Source: Gonapodya sp. JEL0774
Taxonomy: Eukaryota; Monoblepharomycota; Monoblepharidomycetes; Monoblepharidales; Gonapodyaceae
Length of the DNA stretch: 64,000 nucleotides
Reading direction: 5' to 3'
Assembly: GCA_027604505.1 (NCBI GenBank)
Contig: JADIIX010000046.1
Location: 88,627 to 152,626 of the forward strand
The position numbers and the translations under genes were made by a program. This document shows positions 48,182 through 61,639 of the stretch, piece by piece. Within the stretch, counting starts at the first letter, position 1, and each line of letters starts with the position of its first letter. Under the pieces are notes generated by a model. The model was not told the origin of the DNA. It searched no databases and saw only the letters and a program-made list of their open reading frames with translations.

Positions 48182-51100
48182 CTACTCCCCAACCACAGAA
48201 TCCACCCAAGCTCTCATGGTTGCAACTTTGCGACTATTGTCCTTCGTTTGTGATATATATTTACCCCTGTTGCCTGTTGTCCATCTCTGTTGAGCATTGA
48301 CATCGAGATCCACATGAGTCGGCAGGGAAGAGAAAGGCAGAACATGGACAGGCTGCGCGTTCACTGCTGTGGTGGGACTCTCCTCCGACAAAAATGAGAT
48401 TATTTTGGGCAATTCTCGTGACATCTCCGGCACTTGTCCGATCCTGTTTCCTTCCGAGTGTATCCTATCCGCCAGGTTTTGTAGGCTGCTAGAATCGGTC
48501 ACGCTCGTACACGAGAAATTTGGAGACAGAGAAAGTTGTTGAAGCCCCGGGGACATCTTTTTTGCATCCGCCAACAAGCGCACAACCTCGTGCTCAAATT
48601 CAGAGAGTCGATCAATGAGGACGTTTTCTACGGAGTCCAATTGGTGAACCCCTTGTTTGCACATCAGCTCTTGAGACAGGTCTATTTTCCAGCCTTCCTG
48701 ATCCATAAGGAACCGCATTTGCTTCTCGATCAAGGCTCGACGCTCAGTTTCATCACTGAGCATGGATTCAGTGTCTCGCACTTGCTTTTGCAATACCTCC
48801 ATCGTCCCACGAAGGTGCAAAAGATCGACTTCCATGATGTCCTTTTGTTTTCGAGCCATGCTCACCTGGAGCTCCAGATCTTTGAGTTGGCTGCCAAAAT
48901 GGTGGGACTCGGCTTTCGCGTTCAAGACCGCTGAGTTCAGCTCCCCGATACGTCCTTCCTTTGCTCGTAAGTCGTCTGCGAGGGTCACGATCAGGGCGTC
49001 TCTCTGGTGTACTTGCGTGGACAATTCATTGAGCTCTTCTTGAGTCATTTCGAGCTCTGACCGTACTCTTTCCAATTCATGCAAGTATCTTTCGTGCTCT
49101 CCACGTGTCTCCTCCCGCTCAGCCTCACATGCTGCAAGAGAATCACGAGCCTTATCAAGCTCTAAAGCAAGATCATGGGCAAGAATTGAGGTTTCTTCGA
49201 GGTTGGACTGAAGTTTCTTTTGAGAGGCTTCCAGTTCGGAGGCTGTTCCACGCCAATGCTCAAGCTCGATGGAAAGATTTTCAACCTTCGAGGACAGTTC
49301 TCCCACCGACGATCGCTCACAGTCGGTTAATAAGGTCAGCTGGCCTTCCATTTCTCGAAGTCTAGCGCGGAGCTCCAGGTTTTCCTCCTTCGTCACTGCC
49401 ACATTCACCTCGAGTTCGTGCTCTGCTTTCGCACATCGCTCGGAAAGTTCGGCGACTTGAGACGTCAGAACAACTTTATGCGCAGTTACAGTTTCAAGCT
49501 GCTCAGACAAGCAGTTAACTTTCTTTTCGAGCCTGACATTGCCTTCGTACAAGTTGTCGAAAGCAGATGAGAGTTCATCCAGTTTCGCCTCAATCGCTTT
49601 CTTCTCCGCCAGGATTTCATTGTATCGTTTCTTCATTTTTGCTTCCATTCTCTGAACCCAGTCAGACGCGTTCAAGATTTGTTTTTCTCCGAGTTGATTC
49701 ATACTCTCCAGCTCGCGAACCCTGGCAATTTGCATGTCGAGGTCCCCGACAAGGCGATCATTCTCGAGCTGCATTTGATGGCATTTGCTCACCATCTCGA
49801 CTAACTGAACTTCGCAAACTTCTGTATCAGAGTCGTTAACTACCTCCACTCCGAACAACCGACAAACTTCGCTGACGACGAGTAACAGACTGGCCACTTG
49901 TCGACCCTTTTTTTCAATGAGAACTTCATTACGAGTGTCACGGTTTCGCATTTTCTCGAAAGCCTGAACGGTTTTGCGGTTCTCTTCTTGGAGTAAAGCA
50001 TACTGCGTCTCCAGTGATCGAAGTGTATTGAGTCCACTTATTTGCGATGATCGAGCATGATCCATCTCCTCGATCTGTTGTCGAAGTCTTTCAATATCAA
50101 GCGTCAATGCTTCTTTCTCAAGCTTAAATTCCGAGATCGCCTCGTTGGATCTAGCAGCGGCTTCTGAGAGATTCCTAGTGAGAACATCCACCTCAGAGCG
50201 AAGATCAGTAATGATTCGATCCTTCTCGCGCGACTGAGCATCTCCATGACCCGTTGACTGTCTCAATATTTCAATCTCTTGCTCAAGTTTGGTTTGAATT
50301 TGAGCCGAAAGACTTTCTGTGGCAGCCAGTTGACCACTCAGGTTTGCTATCTGCTCCTTGAGACTACCTTCCCGATCCTTGCAACCTTCATATTCCCTTT
50401 GCAAAGCAGAAAGTTGGAGTTGCGTAGTTTCAAGAGTAGTGCCAACTGATGAGATATGAAATTCGAGCTCTCTACGGGCGGCTTCTGCGATTTTCTGATC
50501 GGCCACACATTTTGACATATCTTCCAATGTACGCTCCTTGTCAAGCACGGTCTGCTTCAGCCACTCATTCTCTCTAAGGGAAGATTCGATTTGAGCGGCC
50601 TGCAGTTGTAACTGGGACTTGTACTGACTGTTCGCCTTTGCATGTTCTCGAATATCCACTTCATTTGAAGCGATCAGTCTGTTGCGCTCTTCAAGCTTCG
50701 CCTCCAACTCCGAAAGCATGCGATGGAAGTCATTCCTAGTAGTCTCAGAAAAAGTCTTCGCGGAAGCTAGCTCCCCGCGCAAGCGACCCAGCTCCTCCAT
50801 TTGTTTGGCAACGGTCCCATCTCGTGCCTTCAACGCGGTTTGTGTCTCACTAAGCGCAACCTTGAGGCCATCCAATGCCTGTTGAGTTGATAACTTAACA
50901 ACGCTTATTTCTCGACTCAAGAACGTCGATTCGCTGGACTTTTCGCTTTCAAGTTGTGCGATCCTGTGATCTTTTAAGTTGCTTTCTTGCTTCATTCGAT
51001 CTATTGTCGATTTCAATTCCACAACTGCTGTTTCCATTGTTGATCTCGATTCGTAAAGTTCCTTTTCAAAAGAGTGCCTGAGCTCCAATTTTTCGCTATC

Positions 51101-54100
51101 GTGCCTGGCTTCAGCCATCCGCAGCTGAAATTGAGCATCCGTAAGGGCTTTATCTTTCACTACCAAGGCGGTGGACAGTTGGCTACGAGTTTCTTGCTCA
51201 TTTCGATTGAGGGCATCTTCCGCCTCTCTCAAACGAGTTTTTGTCTCCTCAAGTGCCCGTCGTGCCTGCTCACTCTCGCCCACGAGTTTCATCTTCTCGT
51301 CATACAAGGAAAGCTTTTCGGCGTGGAGAGATTTGTTTCTGGATTCCAACTCTGCAATTGTCCGTTGTAGATTCTGTACAGACTCTTCTGACTCCTGAAG
51401 GTGACTTGTGAGATCAGTAACCTTTTTCTTCGCCTCCTCGATGGCGAGGGCACTTTTCTTACCACCCCATGAAGAAGGAAGAAGAGCAGACAAGGGTCTC
51501 GTACTAACCACTGGCGGAGAATCCTCCGACACTTGAGGCGAAATCGAGGGAGACCGACTTCCTCGTGTCCTGCTGTCGAGTTCATCTTCCTCGCTCTCAC
51601 TTGCGGGTATCATGACACTCGAGCTTCCTGTTGCCAAACTCAAGCGATGCCGAAATGGAGATTCAGTTCGATTCTGGAGATCCATCTCGAGTAGTTTTCG
51701 AGCTTCCAGGAACGGTTTGCGAGTGATATTTGTATTCGATGGGGACGTGTATTTGTCCACCCAAGCTGTTTTGACGCCTTTCGATGAAAGCACCAGGAGG
51801 ACAACTTCAGAACTTTTGCGGTTCGCCGGCGGAGGGAAGGTGACCTCCACCATATTTGCGTAATCTCGAAAAGAGATACAGAGGGTTAGTTCTAAGCTCA
51901 ATGCGACCGCGATTAGAAAGTTTCGAGTAACAAGCAGACCTCACCTCCCTCATCGGCCACATCTACAATGGTGAGAACATCTAATGGCACTCGGAATATG
52001 GTCTGGTACTTGTCACGCCAATCTTTCTTTGCCAGGAGAACACAGTTGTTAAAAAGGAGCAAAAGGCGCTGTTTTCTCTCATCGTTCTGGATGGATTTGA
52101 TTTGTGTTACTTCGTCTTCACGGATGAGATAGCTTAGAGGCGATGGAGGGAGTTTCTGTCGCAAAATGAGGCAACGTAGTCGTATTTTTTCGCAACTCCA
52201 ATCGCATGCCATTACTTCTCACATCAGCAAAGTCCGACTGCAACTGCTCTACCCGTCGCTCAGAATCTGCGCGACGAGTTGCTTCATTCACTTCATTCAA
52301 TGTGATTTCAACTTGCTCGACTGCTTGTGTGAGATACTTGAAGTCTGCATTCAAATCGTTCGTATACTTCAAGATCTCCTGTGAACGTACGAACACAAAG
52401 AGATTGATTTCAATAGCGGCTGACAGCAAACAAATAAAGTGCCAATTCACACCTTCAACAGCAAGGGATACTTGCAAATTCTCTGCATCGGCTTGATCAA
52501 ATAGCTTTCGAAGTTCAGTGAGCGCACGATGGGCATCTTGGCAGTTTCATCCAGGAATTGACGAAACGACTTAACGCTTTTCTGTGCATTCTCCAGCTTG
52601 GTCATTCTCACTGAATAGCTTGCGCAGTACGAACTGTAAATAGAACACAATTGACCCTTGTTCACAGGACAAAATTCGTCCTCAACACCACATACACACT
52701 CTTCACCACGAATCTGGTGTAACACTCACCATTCTTAGGAAACTATCACCAACCGAGATAACAACGGGGTTCGCTTTACGTTTCTCGGCAAAAAGACGAA
52801 GCATCGTCCGGCTAGCGTTCAAAATTTCCTCAAGATTGCCGAAAAGTGAGTCTATTCCCTTAGTCCCAATAATCTTTTTATCTCTCAACGGTTTACGATA
52901 AATCTGTGAATGCAACGAATCACCTCTTGCGAATCAATATCCAGAGGCGCACTGAACTCTCATCTCACCTCGTACAATATCCATAAATCCTTGAGGTAGT
53001 CTCTCTCTGTAATAAACAGCTCCCATATTGCGGCCTGCCTCTTCTGTTCGGTCACATTTAGTCCCGCCACAACCTCCATCGATAGCCCATCCAACCACTT
53101 TCCCGTCGTCGGCCAAAAGTTCAGTTCCTGTGCCGCCTGGATTGAAATAAACGAGATTACGTCCACATCCACTCTGCTAGTCCCGAATCCAACAACCACC
53201 GGCCTGCTCGGTGCCGACGCACTGCGTGACACGCGCGAGAAAGTCGTACCAAATCCCTGCCGCCGAGCGGTACCGGGAGACGCTGAAGACATCGACACGA
53301 TGTCCTCGCCACTAAAAGTCGAACTTTCAAGTGGTACCGCCGTCCCCGCATCACTGGTTTTGTACACACTCCCTTCTGAACCCAGCAACACTCGCGAGTT
53401 TCCGCCTGATTTGGGATTCTCTACCACCGTCGGCATCATCTTGAGCGCTTTGCCGGAAGGTGTTGGACTGGTCCCCCCATCGGAGGAGCTGCTGTTTCCG
53501 CTTTCCAAAGAGTCCTCCTCTTCCCTCGCTGATGGTGCTGACACAGCCCTCTTCCTCCTCCCCCACGTTCCCTTTACCACACTGTTGTTCCCATCCGACA
53601 ACGGGTCCTTGTCTTTCTCCGTATTGCCACAACCCGATACCGCCGAAGACCCCGACGACCCGCTCCCATTAGACCCGTTCCCACCGGGTAAGCTTCCACC
53701 ACCCGACCCACCCGACTTGCGCCTCTCAGAAAGCTTCCTAAACCATGAAACCTTGGGACTCCTCGCCACGGCCGATGAATCACCAGAATCCGGAGTCGCT
53801 GCACCCGACGATCCATCGTCAGCCTCCTGCGGATCTGCTCCCCCTTCCTGGTTCCTATTCTCCTCCTCCCTAAAACATTTCGTACACACCGCTGGAAACC
53901 AGCCCACCGTCTGCGCCTTCCCTGTTCCCTGTATTGCCTTCCACCACCCTCCTTCGGGACACTCGGTTGCCACGAGCGTTTCGCCAGTATGTATGGTAAG
54001 TTCGTCGGCTTTGGTGGCGGAAAACGAGAAACATGTGACCAGTATCGTGCCTGGCGGTACTGGCGTAGGTTCGTTTGAGAGTGACTCGGGTTCTGTGTCG

Positions 54101-57100
54101 TCCACCACCTTCGCATCCCCCACATCTGTCCCAGTAACTGCTCCTACACGACGCCCAGGATACCTCTCGTCCGACTCCACTACATCTCCCACATAGAGCA
54201 CATGTTCTGAATCCGGAAGTCTTGGGAGTGAGGTGGTTATGCGGAGGGCGGTGCCGGTGTCCAGTGGGGGGAAATAAGAGGAGGAAACGGAAGGGTACTT
54301 CGCCGGTAGTGGCATGAGATCATCGTGAATCGCCGCCGATGAGCATGCAGAGGGAGGTTGGGAGGGTGGTGTGGTGACGACGCCTTCTCCACCGCTGATA
54401 GGACATTCCATCGATCCCTCCCTTGAGTCATGCGCTTCTTTCCACCCATTCCGCGTAATATTGTACGACGAGTACGCTTTTACTCTCTCCGCTTCCCAAT
54501 GCGGGTCTGGAGGGATGTGCATGGACCAGAACCTGTCCTGAGCTGGGTCTGCGTAGGAGTAGCTGTTGGCAGGTTCGTTAACGAATGGAGGAAAGGCAGT
54601 AGGGGGAGGCCCAGGCGTGGACGCAAGAGATACGTGAGCCTGATTGAGTGTGGATATCACTGAGGACGCCTGGGAGGTAAGTTGAGGGGGAGTCGGCGAG
54701 CGAGACTCGGAGGATGATGGTAACGTCGACAGACAAGTCGCCGGGACTTCCATCACACCACTCCAGGCCTCCAAGGTCTCCATTGTGCCCTCAATCACGC
54801 ACATTGTTCCCGTTTCCGTCCTCGGTTCAATTTCCACTCTGGGTGTCGTCGCACTATGTAGATTTGTGTCCTGGACAGACAGGCCGGGTTGCATTGATGC
54901 ATACGTCGGATTGTGAGTAGATTGGAGTGTAGAGCTTGCTGTGTGGAAACACGGGGTCGGGGTTGGGATTCGAAACAAAGTGGGTTGATCAAACAAACTC
55001 ACATCCTCGCAACTCCACACCTAGTGCATGCCTCCCATCTGTAACGACCCCACCCGCATCCTGTTTTAGCTGCGGAAGTCCCACCGAATCGACTCCCTCT
55101 CCCACAAGCAACCCAGTGAAATCATCCAGATTATCGTCGACACCCCTCGTTCGCCTATCACCGGACCGGTCACTGCGCTCGTCCTGGTCGTCATAGCTCG
55201 GATCAATTTCCAGCGGGGGGTCGATCGACATCTCGTGGGCACCGGCCCCACTGGTGCAGTCCTTCACCACACTCTCACCTCCACCAGAACTGGACACATG
55301 AGGAGGGACGAATAGCGGTGGCAGCACCGGTTCTGTCGCCTGTTCGTTTACAACGCCAATACAATCCCCGAGCCGGCCCATCGGGATTAGGTTCGAGTCC
55401 GGATCCAAGTTGGGGAGGTATTCCATGACAATGTGTGTGTGAACGGTTGGCGGATATGTCCAAATATCAGCGGGAGTCGTGTCGTGTCTGGTTTCAGGAC
55501 CCAGCAGGTTGCGGTACGAGGTTGAGGCCTCGATGGACCGAGGAGTGGAGGTCGGTTGGTTGTGCGATGGTACTAACGGTGAGGGTGACGGTGAGGGCAG
55601 TGGCAAATCGTTAAACGAGCATTCTGATGGGGGAGTGGACGCAGGTGCCTTGGGTGGTTCTCTGCCGAGATGGGGATTCGAGGTCGGAATAGGTTCGTGG
55701 TAAGGTAGGACCTCAACTCGTACAGTAACTTGCGATTCTAGAGTGACCGTCTTGCTCGCGTCTGTACTTGTCCTTGGCTCTCCCATCGCAAGTCCAACGA
55801 TCCGATGTGGTTGAAGATCCATGGGATCGTCGGAAACCACTCCGGACTGGGCCATGGTCTCGGACTCAGGCCCGTCGTGGATGTTACGTGCGAGATCCAT
55901 TTCGTGGTTGGTTTTGCTTGCGTTCGCGGCAGCGCTTTCGCTTTCATTTTCTGATTCGAATTTGTGATTGAGTGGGTGTTCTCCGCTTTTGTCACCTCTC
56001 TCGTGTTCATAATCCTCATCGCCGTCCTCGTCCTCGTCTTCCTCGACCACTTGAGAGTATATGAGATCATCATCTGTGTCGGTCTCCACAGGTTCGAGGG
56101 CAGAATGAGTGTCGGTGTTTGAGTTTGGTTCCGCACTAGGATGTGAGATAGCGGTATCTCCACTGGCACCAGCAGTGGCACAAACGTCATCAAAGTGAAC
56201 ACCATCTTCACTTCCACCAGAGCTAAAATGCGTGGTATAGGTAACTAAGGGTGAACTGGGAGTCGGTGTGAGGCCAGGTTTGAAGTCGAGGGGGTCAAGG
56301 GTGAACGAAGACGGGAGAGAGGGAGGAGGGGAGGAGAAAGAGACGTGTTCGTGGTCCAGGTCTAAATCCAAGTCTGACTCTGAAAGTGGGTCTGCAAAAG
56401 AAGGGGTGTCGGAGGGAGAAGGTGACCGTGCTGGTGAACTGGAATGCCGAGAGTGAGGGTGGGAAGGATGGGTGGGAGACGGCACAGGTGTAACGACCGA
56501 TGAGCGAGAAGATGAAGACGAGCGCGAGAGCATGCGGGACCAGATTGCTTTCTTCTTGGATTTTGTTTGGGAAGGGGAAACAGGTGAGGAGGGCGACGGG
56601 GGAGGAGGGGAGATGTCACGGGAGGTGGAGCGGGATCGAAATCGGGAGAGAGACAGAGACGAGGGCAAGAGAGCGCGGAGAGAGTGGGAGAGGGAATGGC
56701 GCGAGGAGGCGAGGGGCGTGGGAGTGGTAGGAGTGCCTGCGACGGGGGTAGAAGGAGAGCGCGGGAGTCTGTCGCCCTCGGATCGCGAGCGTATGTGGGC
56801 GGAGTGCGCGCGCAGAGTGTGCGTATGTGTCTGCGTCTGGGAATGCGGAGGTGTGGATGTCTGTCGCGAGTGCCGGGAATGTCTCCCACTGCTCCCGACT
56901 CCTCCAACTCCTCCCGCTGGATCGCTGTCCCTGTCACGCTCCCTGTCTCCTGTGTCCTTCTCTCTGTCTTCGTCTCCGTCATCTCCGTTGTCCTCTCTCT
57001 TCCCCTGCTCTTCCTGTTCTTCCTGCCCAGATCGCTTCCTCCCCTTCTTCTTCACTCCAAACACCATCCCCGTAGATTCAAACCCAATTCTGCAATGGAT

Positions 57101-57145
57101 CGGTACTTTCAGACTCCTATCGTGTCGCGCAGGTGTTGGTGTCAA
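48182..57145 (-). CDS. Giant SH3-DH-PH-coiled-coil RhoGEF
   Basis: Seven exons (57145-55003, 54938-52969, 52903-52730, 52680-52453, 52378-52223, 52155-51945, 51864-48182) join exactly in frame to 2,854 residues. Residues 1-1000 are low complexity: Arg/Asp/Glu repeats, Ser/Pro-rich, an acidic EEDEDEDGDEDYEHERG. An SH3 domain is at about 1008-1065 (FSFSATKADELTIHTGETL, GGWWKAI, GWFPAV). The DH domain (about 1343-1560) has AAIWELFITERDYLKDLW, LFGNLEEI and LNFESYLIKPMQRICKYPLL, the conserved GEF helix. The PH domain (about 1575-1675) includes RLLLLFNNCVLLAKKD and ends with a Trp-containing helix. From about 1790 to 2750 is an unbroken heptad-rich coiled coil, then a short Ser-rich tail. It should activate a Rho/Cdc42-type GTPase at a polarised or cytoskeletal site. 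Standard fungal RhoGEFs (Cdc24, Rom2, Bud3, Tus1) have other layouts. A downstream Met near residue 27 is an alternative start. Confidence 0.88.
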
Positions 57146-57391
57146 TTGCAGGCACGAGGGTATGTGCTCAGGAACAACATAATGATGTGATGCAGTTGTG
57201 GATCATAATATCGCCCCTAAGCTAAACTCGAGTTATTTACAAGAAAGGAGTAGACTGCAATCCTATCAGCATTTGTAGACTGTTGACTTAGTCTGCCCAC
57301 ACCATGCCATCCTCATCCCCCCTCGGGAAGCACGAAGCGCAACACCATTAGGCAGAGCAAGTAAATCGCGTCATCCATCACTGATTGATTA
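57146..57391. other. Short spacer between RAD17 and RhoGEF genes
   Basis: 245 bp upstream of the RhoGEF ATG and downstream of the RAD17 stop, both read leftwards. It should contain the RhoGEF promoter; no element was singled out. Confidence 0.4.
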
Positions 57392-60300
57392 TCAATCCAC
57401 AATATCGTCTTCCACCAAAAACGTTATTTCGCCCCCTTTGATCCTCTCCCCACCACTCAACCACTCCCCCGATACGTGGTGTCTTTCCCCCCCCAACCGC
57501 AAATTTTCCATCATGTCCGTCTCAAAACTAATGTCAGTTTCCGCGATGGCGTCTGGCTTGCGCGCGTTGGTGGAAAAAGTCGCGAGTCGGCGCAGGAGTG
57601 GAATGAGTGCTTTGAGGACACATGAAGTAGATTCCAAGATGAACCATTCTGCACAAAGCGCCCGTCGAAGAAGCATACAAGACCACACTGAAAACACTCA
57701 CTTTTTGAAAGACCTGACTCCAGAACAAGTGGGGCGCGGGCGCGCCTCTCGCCAAATCTTCCAGGCGCATCGCTTCCACTTTTGAGGACTGATTTGAGAG
57801 CAGGAAGGATCTCAAGTTTGAAGTCGTTCCGAGAGAAACTCACTTCGTAACCGTTGGGAAGTGCACGGCAAAAGATTCGTGAAAGGACACGAAATAAGTA
57901 TGTCTGTCAAACCATTGAGCCCAACCAACCAGTAACTCACCTCCCGCCTCCGAACGCATCCAGCTCTCTTGACACGTCCTCATGACTGCTTCAACCTGCT
58001 CGTCATTCTCCCTCGCCTCCCTTGTCGCCCGATAGGACTCCGGCATGTAAATCTGTCTCATCCCACCGCCAGCCTTCTCCCCGCCAACCGGATATGCGTA
58101 CAGTATCCCTCTGCTCGCCACCATTGTTGCGTACGGTCCCATTGTATCGTCGGTACTCCAAGTACGGATCAAAAGGTCTGCATCGGAAAGACAGTCCGCG
58201 GCGTCCGAGATGCCATCCACGTCAGAAAAAAACGGAAGGTAGTTTTGATGTAGGCAAGATACCAGGTGGTGCGGATCCACGTGCGTTGATTCGAGCACGT
58301 CGTCCGGGTTGTACTTCAGAGGTACGGGACGGTCGAGGTGGGACATGTGAGGTGGGAGCGGAGTCGGGGTTTGTGTGAGAAGAAAAGAAGGGGCAAGAGA
58401 TGCGACGGTTTGAGATGCTGGGGTTTGTCCTTCTTCGCCTGGATTTAAGGATGAAGTGATTCCAGATACTTGGAAAGGAGGACGAAGAAGCTCTCCGATG
58501 CGAAACCAGCTCACCCACGTTTGTTATGAAGAATCTTGCCTAAAGCGTGAAACATGAACAGTGTACTCTCCCTGCCGAAACCGATGCCGCCCGGCCTGGC
58601 GATGTTCAAACGATCAAATGGAAACTATCACATAATCGGCACACCAAAGCACACTCTCCCGCTTGACCACCGCACTCACATGGCCGCTTTTGCCATTCTC
58701 ACCCTGTCCTTCATGGTGCCCTTTTTCTTCCCCTTCCCTCCGGCAAACCCCCGCCCCTTGGCCCTCCCCACACCCCAAAACTGCATCGCACCCACCGCAC
58801 TTCGCACATCACCACCACACCCGTCGGCAAGCACCTCAAGCACTGCAGTGTCCACGTCAAGTCCCTCTTGCGTTGCGATCCGCTCGAGCGCCTTCACAAC
58901 AAACGTCGGCGCCACCGATTTGAACTCAATCTCCGCAAAACTTTCCCGCCCGTACCGTCCAGATCTCACATCGGCCGGCACGACACTTTTGTGCGTGAAG
59001 GCACCACCGAGCTTGGCTCCAGCTCCACGTCTACCTTGCTCTTCGAGAAAGTCCCCGCCCGGATTCGACGTGACAATGACAATCGGGTTCCTGGAGCGCG
59101 GGGAGCTGACGTATGATGTGAGAGCGGCATGAAACGCAGTTCGGACCGTAGGGTGCGAGAGGTTTGGGAGGTCGTCAAGAAGGATAACACGGGGGTGGCT
59201 GGATGATCGGTGTGGGTCCAGTGCAAGTGCGGGTGCGAGACCGCCGCCACCATCGTCGTCCACAGGTCCAATCCTTCCATCCACAAACGCTAACGCTGGG
59301 TACTTGTCCGCCTGTCTCAAGAACTCCACAAACTTGCTGGTCGCTGTCCTATTGAAATCGTCCGGCGACCACCACTGAGGCCTCCACCGCGCGCCCACGT
59401 CCCCGTCATTTTCCTGAGCGCGTGATTCAAATGATGCATCATCCACACCCGTGACCCATTCGACGAGCTCAATATCCAGGGAACGAGCGAGGACACGGAC
59501 GGTGGTGGATTTGCCCCCGCCGGAAGGGCCGTGAAGGAGAAGGATGCGGGGCTTGGGTTCCACAGATGTCCCAATTTTGGGTAGGTGTGAGACACACTGA
59601 AGGCGATGATGAGGTGGGACACCGGTTCGCTCACCTTGCCCCCACCTTGGATGGCTCTCTGAAGCCACTCTTTAACTTCGGCTACCTTCTTCTTCCCCGT
59701 AGCCAGATCAACTTCACATGATGGCTCGTATTTGTCGTACCAAAGGACTCCTGGACCTTTCGCAGAAACCAATACCAAGGGTCAGCCTCTCTCTCTTGCA
59801 ACAGCTCTCACCATCTGAAAGCGATATTTTCACGCAAAAATTCTCTCACCGTTTACAGGTAAGGAAGCATTCGAGCCGAGTACCTCAGCGGTCTGTTTTG
59901 CACCGTCCTTGTCCCTCTCCGCCTTGCTTGATTGGCTCGCATACGCGTTGAACCACTCGCCGAGAGGCCGGTGGCGAGCCGGAGGAACGAAAACACCATT
60001 TCTCGTGCCCATTGCCGCGCTGGATGAGTAGATGGATGTTGCTGCTTCTCGAGTTTGGCTGTGAGGCTGTGAGAATGAGGACATTGATGTACTCGTCGCA
60101 GGAGCGGCGGAGGAGAGGGCGTCGATTTCAGCGAAGTCGATATCATCAAGCTCATCATCGAGGATCACATAGGCTGCATCGTCGGGATCCGAGAGGAATT
60201 CCGGGGCGGTTGTGGTGGGCACATCAGAAACGAAGAAAGGCGACGGAACTTCGTTGAGATGGGTAAAAGGGCGTTGAAGTGATGTTGGTTGGGTCGCAGA

Positions 60301-61109
60301 GTTATGGGATGACTGATGATGGTGATTTTGATTTTCTCCACACGGTGGTTGTTTGTAGGGTGGTGGTGGAGGAGGGGGTGCGGCAGAGGGGTTGGGCGGG
60401 GAACACGTGCGTGGGCGAGGTGCGGTGACGGGGGTATCGTCCATATCGGATGAGGAATCAATAGCTTCAGTGGGTGGTGTCAGTGCGCGGGGAGGTGGTG
60501 GTGCTGGTAAGGAGGTGAGAATGTCAACTCATGGTAACTCGCTCGCAGGATTGGTGCTCTACGGACAGGCGCCGATGGGCTTTACGACCAGAGCATCCAA
60601 GCGACAGTACATCAAGCAGTAGAAGAGTCCACAGAGTCGGCACCACGGGGTAGCACTGTTCGTGTATGGAATGGTATACGTTCCTCCATTCTACAAATTG
60701 TTACTCACTCTTGACCTTGGCCTTGAGCTTCTTCGCCCCGACAATTTTCTTATTGCCCCTTTTGCTCTTCATTGTCGGAGTTTTTTTGTCCTCCATTGCG
60801 TCCACGTCAATCGCAGATCCCACGTCGTCCTCCTTGGTGTTCCCATCCCCGTCAGAATCCGAGTCTATGACGAGGGCCTTCCTCTTGAGACGGCTCTGCT
60901 TTGCGGTTTGCAGCTTCAATCTTCCCGTTCGAGGTGGAGGCTCTGGAGGCGAAGTCGGGATGCGTGGGAACGGAAGTGTGGTTTGAGTAGCGGGATTCTT
61001 CGAGGGCTGTCGAGTTGCCCATCCCAACGATTCGGCAGAGCGAAGCCAGGAAACTGATTAAGTTCTTCTGAATTCACTCCAAAGTGGTCTGAAACTCACC
61101 ATTTCTCAT
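57392..61109 (-). CDS. RAD17: Checkpoint clamp loader RAD17
   Basis: Nine exons (61109-61100, 61053-60709, 60503-59850, 59756-59635, 59596-58680, 58571-58519, 58468-57941, 57842-57702, 57648-57392) give 1,008 residues; human RAD17 has about 680. LWYDKYEPSCEVDLATGKKK is the family's entry motif, followed by Walker A HGPSGGGKSTT (about 400) and Walker B VILLDDLPN (about 515). STLFMFHALGKIL and CLHQNYLPFFSDVDGISDAA match the RAD17-specific region. RAD17 with Rfc2-5 loads the 9-1-1 clamp at damaged DNA and starts ATR signalling. The extra length is an N-terminal extension rich in Ser/Pro and Lys with QTTLPF, which resembles a PIP box, and an acidic VILDDELDDIDFAEID. The C terminus ITFLVEDDIVD resembles the conserved hydrophobic-acidic end of human RAD17. 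The first exon (ATG plus 7 nt) is inferred and less certain. Confidence 0.9.
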
Positions 61110-61639
61110 CGAATCTGTCCAGAATTTCGATGTTTCGGGCTGTCAGCTTGGAACAGCTTTGGACACCGCACTGCCGCACCTTCACCTATTTGCAAACAAT
61201 TATCCCCGAGCCCACTTTAAAATCCTAATCCTCTTTGCCTCTTTTAATAAACAGGCTTGGATATCCCGAGTCCTGTAATCCCATCACCCGAAACCTTTCG
61301 ATGGAACAAACCACCCAAATCTCCTAAAATTTTACAGATGTAGAATATGAAAGGCATAAATTACATTGCAGCCATCGTAAAAGAATTTTAGGTGTCAGTT
61401 TTGAGGTTCCTGGTACTAGTGGCTAAATTCTAGTGATTCCAGACCCTGTTGAAGAGCTTCAGACAATAAACTTTAAACTGCTGACCTCTAGGACAGGTTG
61501 CATAGGTTTGTCTGGTTGAAAAAGCTTGGTGTGTTGTGGATGTCACATGAGTTCCAACAGCCGCAAACACAGCCTTTGCGTTGTTGATGTTTTGTAGTTG
61601 TTGTCTTTTGCAGAGCAGCCAACAAGAACTTACTGATTT
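61110..61639. promoter_or_regulatory. Divergent intergenic region between RAD17 and AspRS
   Basis: About 530 bp between divergent start codons. The minus strand just upstream of the RAD17 ATG has an open stretch (61200-61100) reading ARNIEILDRFDEKW, which could be coding if RAD17 starts further upstream. AT-rich DNA lies at 61200-61430. No defined motif was assigned. Confidence 0.4.

Noticed and set aside
55385..55400. GGTTCGAGTCC, resembling a tRNA T-loop (B box)
   Set aside because: No matching A box or cloverleaf; it lies inside the RhoGEF coding exon.
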